NCBI GenBank assembly: GCA_000310025.1
Contig: FN649742.1
Coordinates: 4,710,154 to 4,769,948 of the forward strand
From: Ectocarpus siliculosus
Lineage: Eukaryota > Sar > Phaeophyceae > Ectocarpales > Ectocarpaceae
Reading direction: 5' to 3'
DNA: 59,795 nt
The translations under genes were made by a program, and so were the position numbers. The notes under the pieces were generated by a model. That model was not told the DNA's origin, made no database searches, and saw only the letters and a program-made list of their open reading frames with translations. Below are positions 9,711 to 20,507 of the stretch, piece after piece. The first letter of the stretch is position 1; the number at the start of each line of letters is the position of its first letter.

Positions 9711-12589
9711 GGGACTCTAACTATGCGGGAGGGAAACTCCGTCGTTTACGGTATTTATATCCATTCAGACAGTCGAGTGCACCTGGAACGAACGAGTACA
9801 CTTGACGAGGTCAACTCAACCCGGATATGTGCAACACACATACGCAGGTTCAGCTCGGGCTTGTACTTTGTCCATAGTTTGTCGCGATATTCGGCTTTCC
9901 ATCTCTGCATATTTTCTGGATGTTTTGTGGGTGCCCAGGGACGGAACACCCAAACACAACTGCCGCATCGCATTTCCGGCGGTAAATCGCTGACTTTGTG
10001 CCGGCTACAGCAGTAATAATCTGAATCCTGCGCTGAACAGACTTCAGTGAGTGGATCTGCTGAGTTCCACCCATAGCCATAAGCCGGTCGCGTTGTAAGG
10101 ATTGATTCTTCTACGTCCAGTTGGCAACCTCCAACCTATTGACGTTTGACACGTACGTAGGTTCGAACCTCGACCCAGTCACTCACACGAACTGGATTAT
10201 TTTTCTCGAAATACATGCCCAAAACAATATGAGAGAGAATTAGTCTATTTCGTGTGTACACGTAACAAATTCGACCCCACTCTTCCAGCGGTCCGGTGGC
10301 AGGCGTACGAAGAAATCAACCCCGCCTTCCGCACGTGACCATGATTCGATCTTGACTGGTAGCAAATAGCGTAAACCTCTGAGACTTCTAAGCGCAGACA
10401 TGAACGGCGTCCTTGTGTTGTGCGATTTGAGTGCAAGGATCTGAACGGTAGTTCTAGGCAAGATATTTAGACCTGGCGGGAACTGTAACTCCCTAGGATT
10501 GTTGTTGAAGAGGGGATATTGCCGTGCATAGCGGCCCCTACCTGCAAGGAGAGGTCCGCGCCCCCTTCTGTTGAGTCTATCCAAAGCAAGGAATCAGGAC
10601 AAAAAATGGAAAATCAAGAGGAGAAGAAACTACAATCTACAGTGGGTCATCATCGGGGTCTTCAGGGGTTTCCTACGCGTGTGAACCTCACAACAGTTGG
10701 GAGGTTGGGAGGTATCAACTTCATCGACATATCGAACGCCCATCCGCACTCCAATTTGTAGTTATTTGTCGAACATCACAGCCTGAATCCTCCTGAAGGG
10801 CGGAGACTTCTTTCGAGAAATTCCCAAAACATCTACTAAATATTTGGGTTTCCACCAGGAGGGGCGATCTGTTTCAAATACGAACAGGGGTCCGGTGCAT
10901 CACGTCCTCCGGTGCGTTGTCTATTTGGTCTGTCACGGGCAACTGCACGCATAACACCGATTGATTGACCCACGATCGATCATCTATCGGGCCTCAACGG
11001 CATCTATCTACATATAGATAGATCTACAGAAGCTCAATAAAGTAAGGGTCATCGAAGAAGCTTGCGGCCTTCGCCGGCGGTGGATGTCACCAATAACGAA
11101 CTAGAATGCTGCCGAAATGGATTGCCGTGGATTTGTCTGCGAACGCCCGGTGGGGCGCTTCAACTGAAATTTGGTGAAAAACACAACACCAAGGCGACTC
11201 AAAGAAAGGTACAAGAGGAGGACCGAAAAACAACAAAAACACACAAACACTAACACGGGACTACTGTAACTCAAACTTTTTTCGCCGCCCCTTCGCGATA
11301 TTATGTTGTTGGGAATGGCGTTCTCAAGGATACCACAAGTACGTACTTGACCCATGTATGCTAGTCGCTAGTCTACAAATTCTTTGTTGCGACATGTAGT
11401 CTATAGCTACATGCACGCATACAGCAGTGGTCTAGTTCCTCTGGGCTTGACTAAATTGTTCTTGCTTGTTTTATGCCGCGTGCTACTGAGCAGGATGTGG
11501 TTAAACGCTGAGCGGCAGTTGGCGGCAGACTCAATGATCAATGTCGACGGTCCTCTGACTCGCCTGCTGCTTGTCCTCGCTCTTCAGGTCTTGTTGCATT
11601 TCTCGTCCGTGGCCGAGGCATTTGGCGCACGTGCTGAGGAGATCGTCCCGACATCGGGAAATACCACTCACCCGTTGTCACACTCACTCACGGCCTTGAC
11701 TATCCTCCTTTTCAAGAAATGACTAAAAGCGCAGCACGATCACAAGACCTACGCCTAGTGGGTAGTGCGTGTGCGATGCGCCACAGTTGCAGACAGTGCA
11801 GTTGGAGTAGGGTGACGGGTGCATGTTGTGCATGTTTGCATGTTGCAGAGGGTCGCCCCTGGTAGGAATGGTTGGTTCTGTTCGAGAACCAAATGCTGGC
11901 GTATGTGATATCTAGCCAATCTAGCCCCTGGGCCCCCCTGCGATACCTACTTTTATATGTCCCTTTTCACATCACCTGTGCATCTCATCATGAACTAGCC
12001 CGGTTGCAACAGCAGTGTCGCGAGCACAACGTTGATAAGTTTGAGGGTAGCCCCGAGCATTTGTTAGGACCAACACCACCTACCTGTGGATTCCATGTCA
12101 AGACAGCATCTAACCTACATTTTCTCAAGGTCCACAGTCTTTCGTCCACCCCAACATTTTCCCACAAATAAGCAATCTGGCTTCTACTGCTCTGTTCTAC
12201 AGCCTCAAGGTTTCACGGGGATCCGAACATCGTGGAGGGAGGACACTTGTGCGTTGAACGTTTTCTTGGCTTTTCTCTCACTTCTTCTCTTTGCTCAAGA
12301 ATTCATTAGTCACGTGCAACATATGCTTAGTCATACTTCGTTCCCGTAGGAACCGGCCTTTCCACCCGCTCGAGCGAGCCCGACCTCCGCGGAATGTCGA
12401 CGGTTGGTTCCGCTTTTGCATTATTTTTCCGCGCCGGAGTAAGTCGCTGAGTTAGACAGAACGAGCGTGGAGCTAACAACCCACCAAAGGTAAAAGCAGG
12501 TCCAGGCTCGAGGACAGTTACATGCTGTGCCTCTTGGCCTTTTGGTAACGAAATAACGGCGCTCGACCATCTTATCCTTTACCAACCAA
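9711..12589. other. Intergenic, no gene recognised
   Basis: I see no supportable gene. Octamer copies (ACAGCAGT) lie at 10007, 11421 and 12009. An open frame at 11384-11722 is hydrophobic and Leu-rich, but has no recognisable domain or neighbouring exons. The last four bases, CCAA at 12586-12589, are the target duplication of the retrotransposon. Confidence 0.45.
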
Positions 12590-12915
12590 TGTGGAGGACA
12601 CCTGTCAGGAGTATAACCAACCATGTGTGCACATACGAAGTGTAGGAAGATATGGCTCCCTCGGGGTATCTTGTCACAAGGAGAGTGACAGGAAATGCAC
12701 CGTCGGAGATGGATATCTTCCGAAGTCCCTGGCCACTTGCCGAAAGTGGAAGCGGAGAGTCTTCGACTCTCCTCTCCCTCTGCCGCTATGGCCACTCTCT
12801 CTTTCTACCCTCTTCTCCTCGTTTACACATCACGAGAGGAAATAGCCTTCCCCTGGCAGTGGGATAATACTGCCACGGCACCGGCATCTGTCTCCGACAA
12901 TAGCCAGTGTCCTCA
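12590..12915 (+). repeat. 5' LTR
   Basis: This 326-bp LTR starts TGTGGAGGACAC and ends AGTGTCCTCA, giving imperfect terminal inverted repeats. It is identical to the 3' LTR except for three extra bases in the CTTCTCCTCG stretch near 12815-12822. Confidence 0.96.
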
Positions 12916-13282
12916 TTGGCGTCGACGAAAACACGAGGCAAATAATCTGAGAGGCGCAGCGTCACCCATATCCGACACCGTATCCGCTGTTGCGTACCCT
13001 GAACCCCCACAGCTGAAGCAAACCGTGTCCTCGAACACGGCGGTCATTAAAGACCTACAAGCTGAAGTAACGAGGCTCAAGTCGATGCGGGGCCCCACCA
13101 AGACCAGTTCGAGTCAGGGCGCCCCTAAAAAGGCGCGCACCACGGGCAAGGGCAGTTCTTCTTCGGCAACGAAGGCAGAACCGTGCCCCTACCCGGGGTG
13201 CAAGTTCAACCACCCCATCGAACAGTGTGGGCTAAAGAAAAAGCACGCACTGGAGAAGGGATGGACTTGGACAAAAGCATGA
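12916..13282 (+). CDS. Gag remnant (nucleocapsid end)
   Basis: The frame is open from inside the LTR (12695) to a TGA at 13280-13282. Only about 120 residues lie inside the element: a short coiled-coil-like stretch with KDLQAEVTRLK, a basic Ser/Lys-rich linker, and a Cys-His knuckle CPYPGCKFNHPIEQC (CX4CX3HX4C, a variant of the usual CX2CX4HX4C) near 13184-13228. A full Ty3/gypsy Gag also has a capsid domain of around 200 residues, which is absent here. The short distance from LTR to knuckle indicates an internal deletion. The stop is followed directly by CGG and the same frame continues as pol, so readthrough is a plausible way to make Gag-Pol. Confidence 0.75.
12917..12934 (+). promoter_or_regulatory. 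Candidate primer binding site
   Basis: One base after the 5' LTR the sequence reads TGGCGTCGACGAAAACAC. The leading TGG is what pairing with the CCA end of a tRNA primer requires. I cannot assign the tRNA without a tRNA set from this organism. Confidence 0.6.
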
Positions 13283-16200
13283 CGGGGCCCTTCACGGGAC
13301 TCCTCGCTCGTAGGGAGACAGGTCGATAGCACACCATTAGCTGAGGAAACTCATGTAGCACAGGATGCCCGAGTTGACTCAGCCCCGTATGTGCATGACA
13401 GTAGAAAATCGAGGGAATCATTTTTTCCTCGGGTGAGAGGTGGTGATGTGAAGTCCGTTCAAGATTCTAGCAGTAATTCTGAGACATCGGTAGCAGATTC
13501 TGCCCAGGCACTGTTTCATAGTCGGTCAAGTAGCAAAGCAGGGAAAAATAGGAAGAACAAGCGCACTCGTGTGCCGACTTCTAGGTTAGCCCCGCAAGCT
13601 GAATTTGTACTGACTGGTAGTATGCCATTTAATCATAACACGGAAAGACATGCCTCTGTTTCAAGTGCATCGAGTGGTGGACCCACTTATGCGGCGTTTC
13701 ATGCGTCAGCACTGAGTAAATATCCACAACACCCGAATGCGTTAAATTCGTCCTCCAAGAGAGTGCGAATTCCTGCCCGAGTTTGTAATCACGCTGTGTC
13801 CGACCTTACTATCGACACAGCAGCTGATGTACGGTGTGTATCAGCGTCTTTTATTAAATTGCATCCGGTCCTGCAACGTTTGCCTCTGAAACCTGTGCCT
13901 CCTGGCGCAATTCAGTTGAATAGCGCAGACGGATCAGCGTTAGAAATCCTAGGATACATCCGATTTAAGCTCACACTGGGAGATATCACATTACCAGTAG
14001 AAGCTCTCGTGTTGCCCAATCTAGGTCCGGATAAGATGTTGCTCGATAATAGCATTATGAATGCCTTCGGTGCCGTCCTTGATTGGTGCGGTGAGCAACT
14101 TTCGTTTAAAAATTCAACACGAAAAATTCCGGCAACTCACAGACGAACGGATAGTCAAGCGGACACTAATAATGATGCCCCCGCGCAAATATCTATAGTG
14201 ACGCTTGACCCATCGATAGGAGCAGTGCCCGTATATCTCTCTAGGAGATACTGCATTCCCCCCGAAAGTGAAATGGCACTAGACGTCGTGACGAAACACG
14301 CACCACAGGCAAACACGCCTGCGTTGATCGAACCACGGATTGTCACTGCCAAAGACATCGAAACGTCTGAAAATATACCCGAAGCGTTCCGTACAATCGT
14401 AGTCGCTAGAACGGTATGCAATTGGTCCTCAACGGACAAGTCTGCTGCGGTACAAGTTGCTAATCCATCCAAACGACACGTTCACATTGCGCGTGACACT
14501 ATTTTAGGGTACATTTCGCCTGTAAAATCGGTTGCCGATAAAACAGTTAGCGCTGTCAATAGCGACCAAACCACATTCAGACACAAGCGAGACGAGTTGA
14601 AACGAGCCATGAAAAAAGCGTTCACGAACACTACATTTACTCCTCAACAATGCTCGCAAGTCTTGGATTTATGCGCGAAATATCGTAACGTGTTTTCAGT
14701 ATCTCCGAAGGAGCTCGGAAAATGCAAGACAGCCAAGGCAGATTTTCCGCTAGAACCAGGCACTAAACCAGTCGACCGTGCTCCCTATCGTACTAATCCT
14801 AGAGCACAAGAAGTTATCGACAAGTGTGTGGAACAAATGGAAGACGAGGAGATTATTGAACAGAGACCCAGTTCGTGGGGATCTGCTGTTACCATCGTAG
14901 CAAAAGCTGATGGCACTCCTCGATTCTGCGTTGACTACCGCTCTACTATTAACAAGAGTTTAATTCGAAAATCTTGGCCCATGCCAGATATAGAATCCCA
15001 TATTGATACCGTTGGAGGTGCAAAATTTATTACTGTCTGCGATATCCAGTCAGCCTACCACCAAATCGAAGTAGACGAAGCAGAACAAGAAAAGACTGCG
15101 TTTGTGACACACAAAGGGAAATGGGTTTTCAAACGCCTCCCCTTCGGAATTGCGAATGCTCCTTTTCTATTTGCCCGTATGATGTCTCTGGCATTCTCTC
15201 ACTTCGGACCACGCAGTGGACTTTTGGTGTATATGGACGACATTATTTGCTGCAGCTCAAATTGGGAGAGCCATCTAACCTTATTAGAAAGCATGCTCCA
15301 AGCACTCCAAGCGGCCGGTCTTACCTTGAAACCCTCCAAACAAAGCACAATTTTGGACCACAGGAAGTAAAATACCTGGGGCATATACTGTCGGCAAAAG
15401 GGATTCGTGTTGGGGAAGATCGTATAAAGTCTATTGTCGATTTGCCTGCACCCAAAACAATCAAAGCGCTTCGCTCAGTATTGGGAATGGTTAACTATGT
15501 GAGGAAATTTATACCCGACCTTTCTTCGGTGATCGCACCGCTAGTCGAACTCACACAAAAAGAGCATGTAAAATCGATCGCAAAACGTTGGAACCAGGAA
15601 CATGATAAGGCTTTTACAGAGATCAAACGGTTACTCAGCAAAGCACCTGTGTTATGTTTCCCTGACTTTACCAAAGACTTCGTGGTTCACGTAGATGCTA
15701 GTGAAGTTGGTGCAGGAGCATTCCTGGGCCAAAAGAACGGCGACGATGTGAATATTATCGCTTATTTTAGCCAACGATTTAACAAGGCTCAACGTCATTA
15801 CTCTGCGACGATGAAGGAATGTTACGGTGTGGTTTTGAGTTTACAACACTGGCGACCCTACTTGTGGGGCAGACATTTCGAAGTTGTCACGGATCACACG
15901 CGGCATTGAGATATTTTGTACACAATGCAAGACACGTCTAATATGCTGACCAGATGGGCAATCGCTTTGCAGTCCTTTGACTTTACAGTGCGACACAAGC
16001 CGGGAAAGTTACATGTAGTCCCAGACACCCTATCTCGGTTGTTTGCGTTCGATCACCAACAACAGTTGGAAGCACCGCAACTTGCACCGATATGTAGGAA
16101 TGTGCCTGATGACCCTGCGCTGCATTCAAATGTCCCACCACGTCCGTACCAAGTGTCTGCAGATCGTTTGGAAAACTTGCGACCGGTTCAAAGTGATCGC

Positions 16201-17962
16201 GAATTATTCGCTGAGAAATCAGTTTATATTAGCGCGACCAACGTATTTGAAACTATTAACCGCGATATCTTGCGTGAAAAACAAGCTCTTGAATATGGCA
16301 AATATATCGACTATCTTACAAAACCTGACGCTCAATTACCTGATGACGAGACAACCACTTCCATGTCGTACTACTTCGTGCGTGATGGATTGCCGTTTAA
16401 ATCGTATTTACCAGGCTACCTCCGGAAACGTAGTACGTTTAGTGACCAATTGGTGTTGCCTTACGCCCTTACCGGACTAGTGCTTCACGCCTATCATGAC
16501 CACGTATTATCTGGGGGCCACTTAGCGTCTAGACCGACTTATGAGAAGATTCGCCAAAAGTACTGGTGGCCAACCATGAATCGGGACGTCCGTACTTGGT
16601 GTCAAGAATGCCAAGCCTGTCAACGTCGGAAAACAGCCCACAACCGGAACAAATTACCAACGGGACATGTACCAGTACAAAGACCGTTTGAACGTATTTC
16701 GGTTGACCTAGTTGAATATAAAGTAGAATCAGTTTCAGCCGCCGGGGTACGGTGCAAACATGTCCTATCCATGATGGACCACCTAACCCGATTCACCGTG
16801 TTGACTCCGATTCCCAACAAGTCAGCAATCACTGTCGCTCAGGCCATTATCGACCGCATCATCAGCATCTTTGGATCGCCTGAACTGTTGCATTCCGACC
16901 AAGGACCTGAATTTGAGAACAGTGTAGTCCACCAATTACAGCGTATTCTGAACTACAAGAAAACCCGCACGACACCATACCGTCCGCAGGGTAATTCTGT
17001 CTCAGAACGAGTACATGCTACCATGCACGCAATGCTTGCCATGCATAGTTCCATGAACCGCGATAACTGGGCATCATTGCTGCCTTTTGTCCAACTGGCT
17101 TACAACACGTCATTTAGCTCCACCATGCATGAAACACCATTCTTTCTTATGTTTGGTCGGAAGCCACGACTACCAGTTGACATTATCCTCGGCATCCCTC
17201 ATGTGGGAACAACAGCGAATACCGAGGAATTCTCTAAAACAACACAGGAAAATCTACAGGTTGCTTTTGAACTAGCGCGCCGTAACCTATCGGAACGCAC
17301 AAAAAAAACAAGCTGCTAAGAACGCTAAACTGCGCCCTATCCCTGTGTTTAAACCTGGTGATCTAGTACTTGTGTACCGCCCATACCAGGATTCGGATGG
17401 ACCAAACCCGAAATTATTGTTACCGTGGAGAGGACCTTACGTCATCTGCTCTAAATTATCACCGGTGGTATATAGAGTGAGACGCCAGAACGAAACTCGA
17501 GAAGTTTCGGTCCATTTAGCCCACATTAAACAGTACTACGCGAGGAAAACACCACCTGCGCCAGACTTTGATGAGCTTTCCGAGTTTTTCTTAGGACGCC
17601 AGATTCCGTTGCCCGAGCTAGACCATCCCGACGAAGCTCAACCGAAAATTGAATCCTACGTCGTTGACAAAGTGGTAAGTCATAAGAGTGGTAAGGGGCC
17701 GAAAACCCCGTACAACTACAAGTATCGTTTGCGTCTTCGAGGCTACGGCCCTGAGTCAGACCTTGAATATAGAGCAGACGAAATTCCACAATGTCAAGAA
17801 ATGATATCTGCCTACCGAATCCGTTGTGGTTTGGAAATCGTGCAGCCTAATAAATCGTCGTCTCGTGCCCCAGTTGAACAGGGAGACCCAAAATCACCCA
17901 GTAAAACAGGGAAACGAAAACGAAAACAGGCAGCTACTCCTCAAGAACCTTTAAGTCGATAA
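13283..17962 (+). pseudogene. Pol: protease, RT, RNase H, integrase, chromodomain (frame-damaged)
   Basis: The frame continues from the gag stop. Protease: an IDTAAD motif at about 13811-13828, where D-T/S-G-A is usual. Reverse transcriptase: FCVDYR, then LPFGIANAPFLF, then YMDD at 15230-15241. A one-base deletion near 15340 shifts the frame. RNase H follows in the new frame with VDAS (15691), KECYG and VVTDHT. Near 15905-15915 compensating indels create a local stop. Integrase: an HHCC zinc-binding region about 16485-16620, and catalytic Asp (16705), Asp (16897) and Glu (17005). An eight-A run at 17301 has one extra A and shifts the frame again before the C-terminal part. The chromodomain lies at about 17650-17830 (YVVDKVV ... 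YRLRLRGYG). After the TAA at 17960 the frame stays open for about 57 codons and is very Lys/Arg-rich. Active-site residues of RT, RNase H and integrase remain, so damage is recent or partly assembly error at the homopolymer. Confidence 0.93.
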
Positions 17963-18360
17963 TTGGCAACGCAAAGTGGCTCTGAGCCACCGAACAAAAC
18001 CAAGAAGCGACGAAGAAGGCTCCTAAAGGAGGGTCCATTACCCAAGTCGCGTTCTGCTACGACACAGAGTGATACTCAATTGCCCTGCCGTACTAGCAAA
18101 CGAAAACGAACTAGGGCCCGGAAATTAAACGATTGATTTATTCTATCGTTCCTCCTAACAGTTGCCATGTCTATCTTTTCCGAGACTTGAGACAAATTTA
18201 TACTACTATTATTCTGTGTTATATATATATTTAGCACAGGACCAGTAGCCACGGTGGTTGGTTGTATCCAGTGGAAACAACCTATTTTTGAAGTGTTTGG
18301 GGAAACACTCGCGAGGAGAATTGAACGATACCACCGCTGTCCCAAGATCTTTTTTTTTTA

Positions 18361-18916
18361 TGATTAGATCTTATTTTTTGATGAATAGATAAACTTGCCA
18401 GAGGGTCACCTCATTACAAGTTCATCCTCCATCAAGATCTTATTTTTTTGATGAATAGATAAACTTGCCAGAGGGTCACCTCATTACAAGTTCATCCTCC
18501 ATCAATACCTTATTTGTGATGAATAGATAAACTTGCCAGAGGGTCACCTCATTACAAGTTCATCCCACCAAGATCTTATTTGTGATGAATAGATAAACTT
18601 GCCAGAGGGTCACCTCATTACAAGTTCATCCCATCAAGATCTTGTTTTTGATTAATAGATAAACTTGCCAGAGGGTCACCTCATTACAAGTTCATCCTCC
18701 ATCAATATCTTATGTTTTGGTGAACAGATAAACTTGCCAGAGGGTCACCTCATTACAAGTTCATCCCCCATCAAGATCTTATTTTTCGATGATGAATAGA
18801 GAAAACTTGCTAGAGGGTCACCTCATTACAAGTTTATTCCTCATCACGATATTATTTTATGATGAAAAGACAGACTCGCCGGAGGGTCACCTCATTACGA
18901 GTCTATCTCTCATCAA
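18361..18916 (+). repeat. Eight tandem hairpin repeats before the 3' LTR
   Basis: Eight units with a 66-73 bp period share GATGAATAGATA, then AACTTG, then CCAGAGGGTCACCTCATTA, then CAAGTT, then CATC. AACTTG pairs with CAAGTT, and inside the loop GAGG pairs with CCTC around GTCA, so each unit can fold into a two-stage hairpin. In the last unit (18861-18916) the stem reads GACTCG/CGAGTC, meaning two base pairs changed on both sides while the inner GAGGGTCACCTC stayed the same. In unit 7 AAACTTG faces CAAGTTT, extending the stem by a pair. Units are separated by a palindromic AAGATCTT and T-runs. The array lies downstream of pol, in what would be the 3' untranslated part of the genomic RNA. Confidence 0.92.
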
Positions 18917-19198
18917 CCCCACAGCATTAATTATCATGCGAAATATTTTAGTACACTAGCTGTCATCTTGATAGCCCAGTACCCACAATTTTTTTTTTCT
19001 AGACTATACTAGTATGGACCACATCTATCACTACTCTGTCTGAAGACTCCGTGTTTTTTAACACGCGTTGTATGATAATCAGGCCGAGTTGATGATGTTG
19101 TACCAGGTAGGTTAACTCCAACACATGTGTCTCCATGAGCCACTCATGTCTATGGCCGCCAAAAGCACATCTTTAGCACAGATGGACTTGTGGCGCAT

Positions 19199-19213
19199 AG
19201 AGGGGGGGGGTGA
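19199..19213 (+). promoter_or_regulatory. Polypurine tract
   Basis: An AGAGGGGGGGGG run lies three bases (TGA) upstream of the 3' LTR, where plus-strand priming starts in LTR retroelements. Confidence 0.7.
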
Positions 19214-19536
19214 TGTGGAGGACACCTGTCAGGAGTATAACCAACCATGTGTGCACATACGAAGTGTAGGAAGATATGGCTCCCTCGGGGTATCTTGTCA
19301 CAAGGAGAGTGACAGGAAATGCACCGTCGGAGATGGATATCTTCCGAAGTCCCTGGCCACTTGCCGAAAGTGGAAGCGGAGAGTCTTCGACTCTCCTCTC
19401 CCTCTGCCGCTATGGCCACTCTCTCTTTCTACCCTCTTCTCGTTTACACATCACGAGAGGAAATAGCCTTCCCCTGGCAGTGGGATAATACTGCCACGGC
19501 ACCGGCATCTGTCTCCGACAATAGCCAGTGTCCTCA
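19214..19536 (+). repeat. 3' LTR
   Basis: This 323-bp LTR is identical to the 5' LTR apart from a 3-bp deletion near 19440. It is followed directly by the CCAA target duplication. Confidence 0.96.
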
Positions 19537-20507
19537 CCAAGGAGATATTAACTCTCATCCAACTGCATTTGACGACTTGAGACAGCATCACTTTTCGTGC
19601 AAGAAGCCGAAACTCACCCACCGAATAACAAAACGCACTGGCGATAATTGATACTGCAGCAACCGCGGCACGATTCCTACCTACGATGCACGAATTCATA
19701 TACCGGAATCACTTGTCGCAGACGCTGCAAAACGACACAACACAAACAACTGAACTGCCTGGTTGAATGCCCATGGTGCTTTCCTTTTCTCCTTCACTTA
19801 TGTACAATAGTCGCACCAACAAAACATGGTACAACACAGCCGTATGTCGTAGCCGTCATTCCACCCTTAACCGATGGGATCGTGTCTACCCCTTGTGCCC
19901 GCCGCCCTCGGCCCTAGGTAACATAGAGGAAAATAAACAACACGCCCACCACGAAACGCGGCGGCGGCGCGAGCAACACCACCCAGAATTGGTTGCAATC
20001 CTGTCACCCAGCATGAGTAAGCAACGGTGACATCCCGTGCCTGGCCAACGACGAGGGGTCGAACGCGCTACCCCTGGGCGGAACTGACCCCCCCCCCCCC
20101 CCCCCCCCCCACCCCCCCAATAAACCCCNNNNNNNNNNNNNNNNNNNNNNNNNNNNNNNNNNNNNNNNNNNNNNNNNNNNNNNNNNNNNNNNNNNNNNNN
20201 NNNNNNNNNNNNNNNNNNNNNNNNNNNNCCCACCACCCCCGCCGCGAAGGGGGGGGGGGGCCGGCACACCCCCCCCCAAAATGGGGATCATCCCTGCCCC
20301 CTCGCCCAGGAAAACACCGAGACCGTCCCGGCGCGCGCAAAGCAGAGGGGGTTAAAGGCGACCCCCGGGGGGGAACATCCCCCCCCCCCCCCCCCCCCCC
20401 CTCATCCCCCTAACAACTCCTATGTACTCTCCTTCTGCTTAGCTTTCATGACGACTTCAAGCTTGCGACTCGTCGTCTGATTTCTTGGTGCACCGGGTTG
20501 GGTGGCG
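19537..20507. other. Intergenic with assembly gap (20129-20228)
   Basis: No gene is seen. Exactly 100 N bases at 20129-20228 mark a gap of unstated true length. It is bordered by poly-C and poly-G runs (20090-20118, 20250-20260, 20380-20400) that probably stopped the assembly. Open frames crossing the gap are artefacts. Confidence 0.9.

Larger units (their letters stand above)
12590..19536 (+). mobile_element. Ty3/gypsy LTR retrotransposon with chromodomain
   Basis: A 6.95-kb element has LTRs beginning TG and ending CA, a 4-bp target duplication (CCAA at 12586-12589 and 19537-19540), a primer-binding-site candidate, a polypurine tract, and the order gag knuckle, protease, reverse transcriptase, RNase H, integrase, chromodomain. 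That order (integrase after RNase H) defines Ty3/gypsy, and the C-terminal chromodomain places it among chromoviruses. The two LTRs differ only by a 3-bp deletion in the 3' copy, so insertion is recent. Coding lesions (see the pol entry) and an unusually short gag make this copy non-autonomous. An array of eight hairpin units sits between pol and the 3' LTR. Confidence 0.97.

Noticed and set aside
10155-10180. B-box-like GGTTCGAACC as part of a tRNA gene
   Set aside because: There is no A box at the right distance and no acceptor stem.
11384-11722. Hydrophobic 112-codon frame as a membrane protein gene
   Set aside because: No family likeness, no flanking exons and no codon signal beyond chance; left as intergenic.
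12421-12795. Minus-strand frame crossing the 5' LTR edge
   Set aside because: It overlaps the LTR antisense and recurs at the 3' LTR with a different continuation; not a gene.
18361-18916. CRISPR array
   Set aside because: Repeat and spacer are not separable: whole 66-73 bp units repeat with similar spacers, inside a eukaryotic LTR element.
20004-20413. Open frames spanning the run of N bases
   Set aside because: They translate the 100-N gap and poly-C/poly-G flanks; no real coding evidence.
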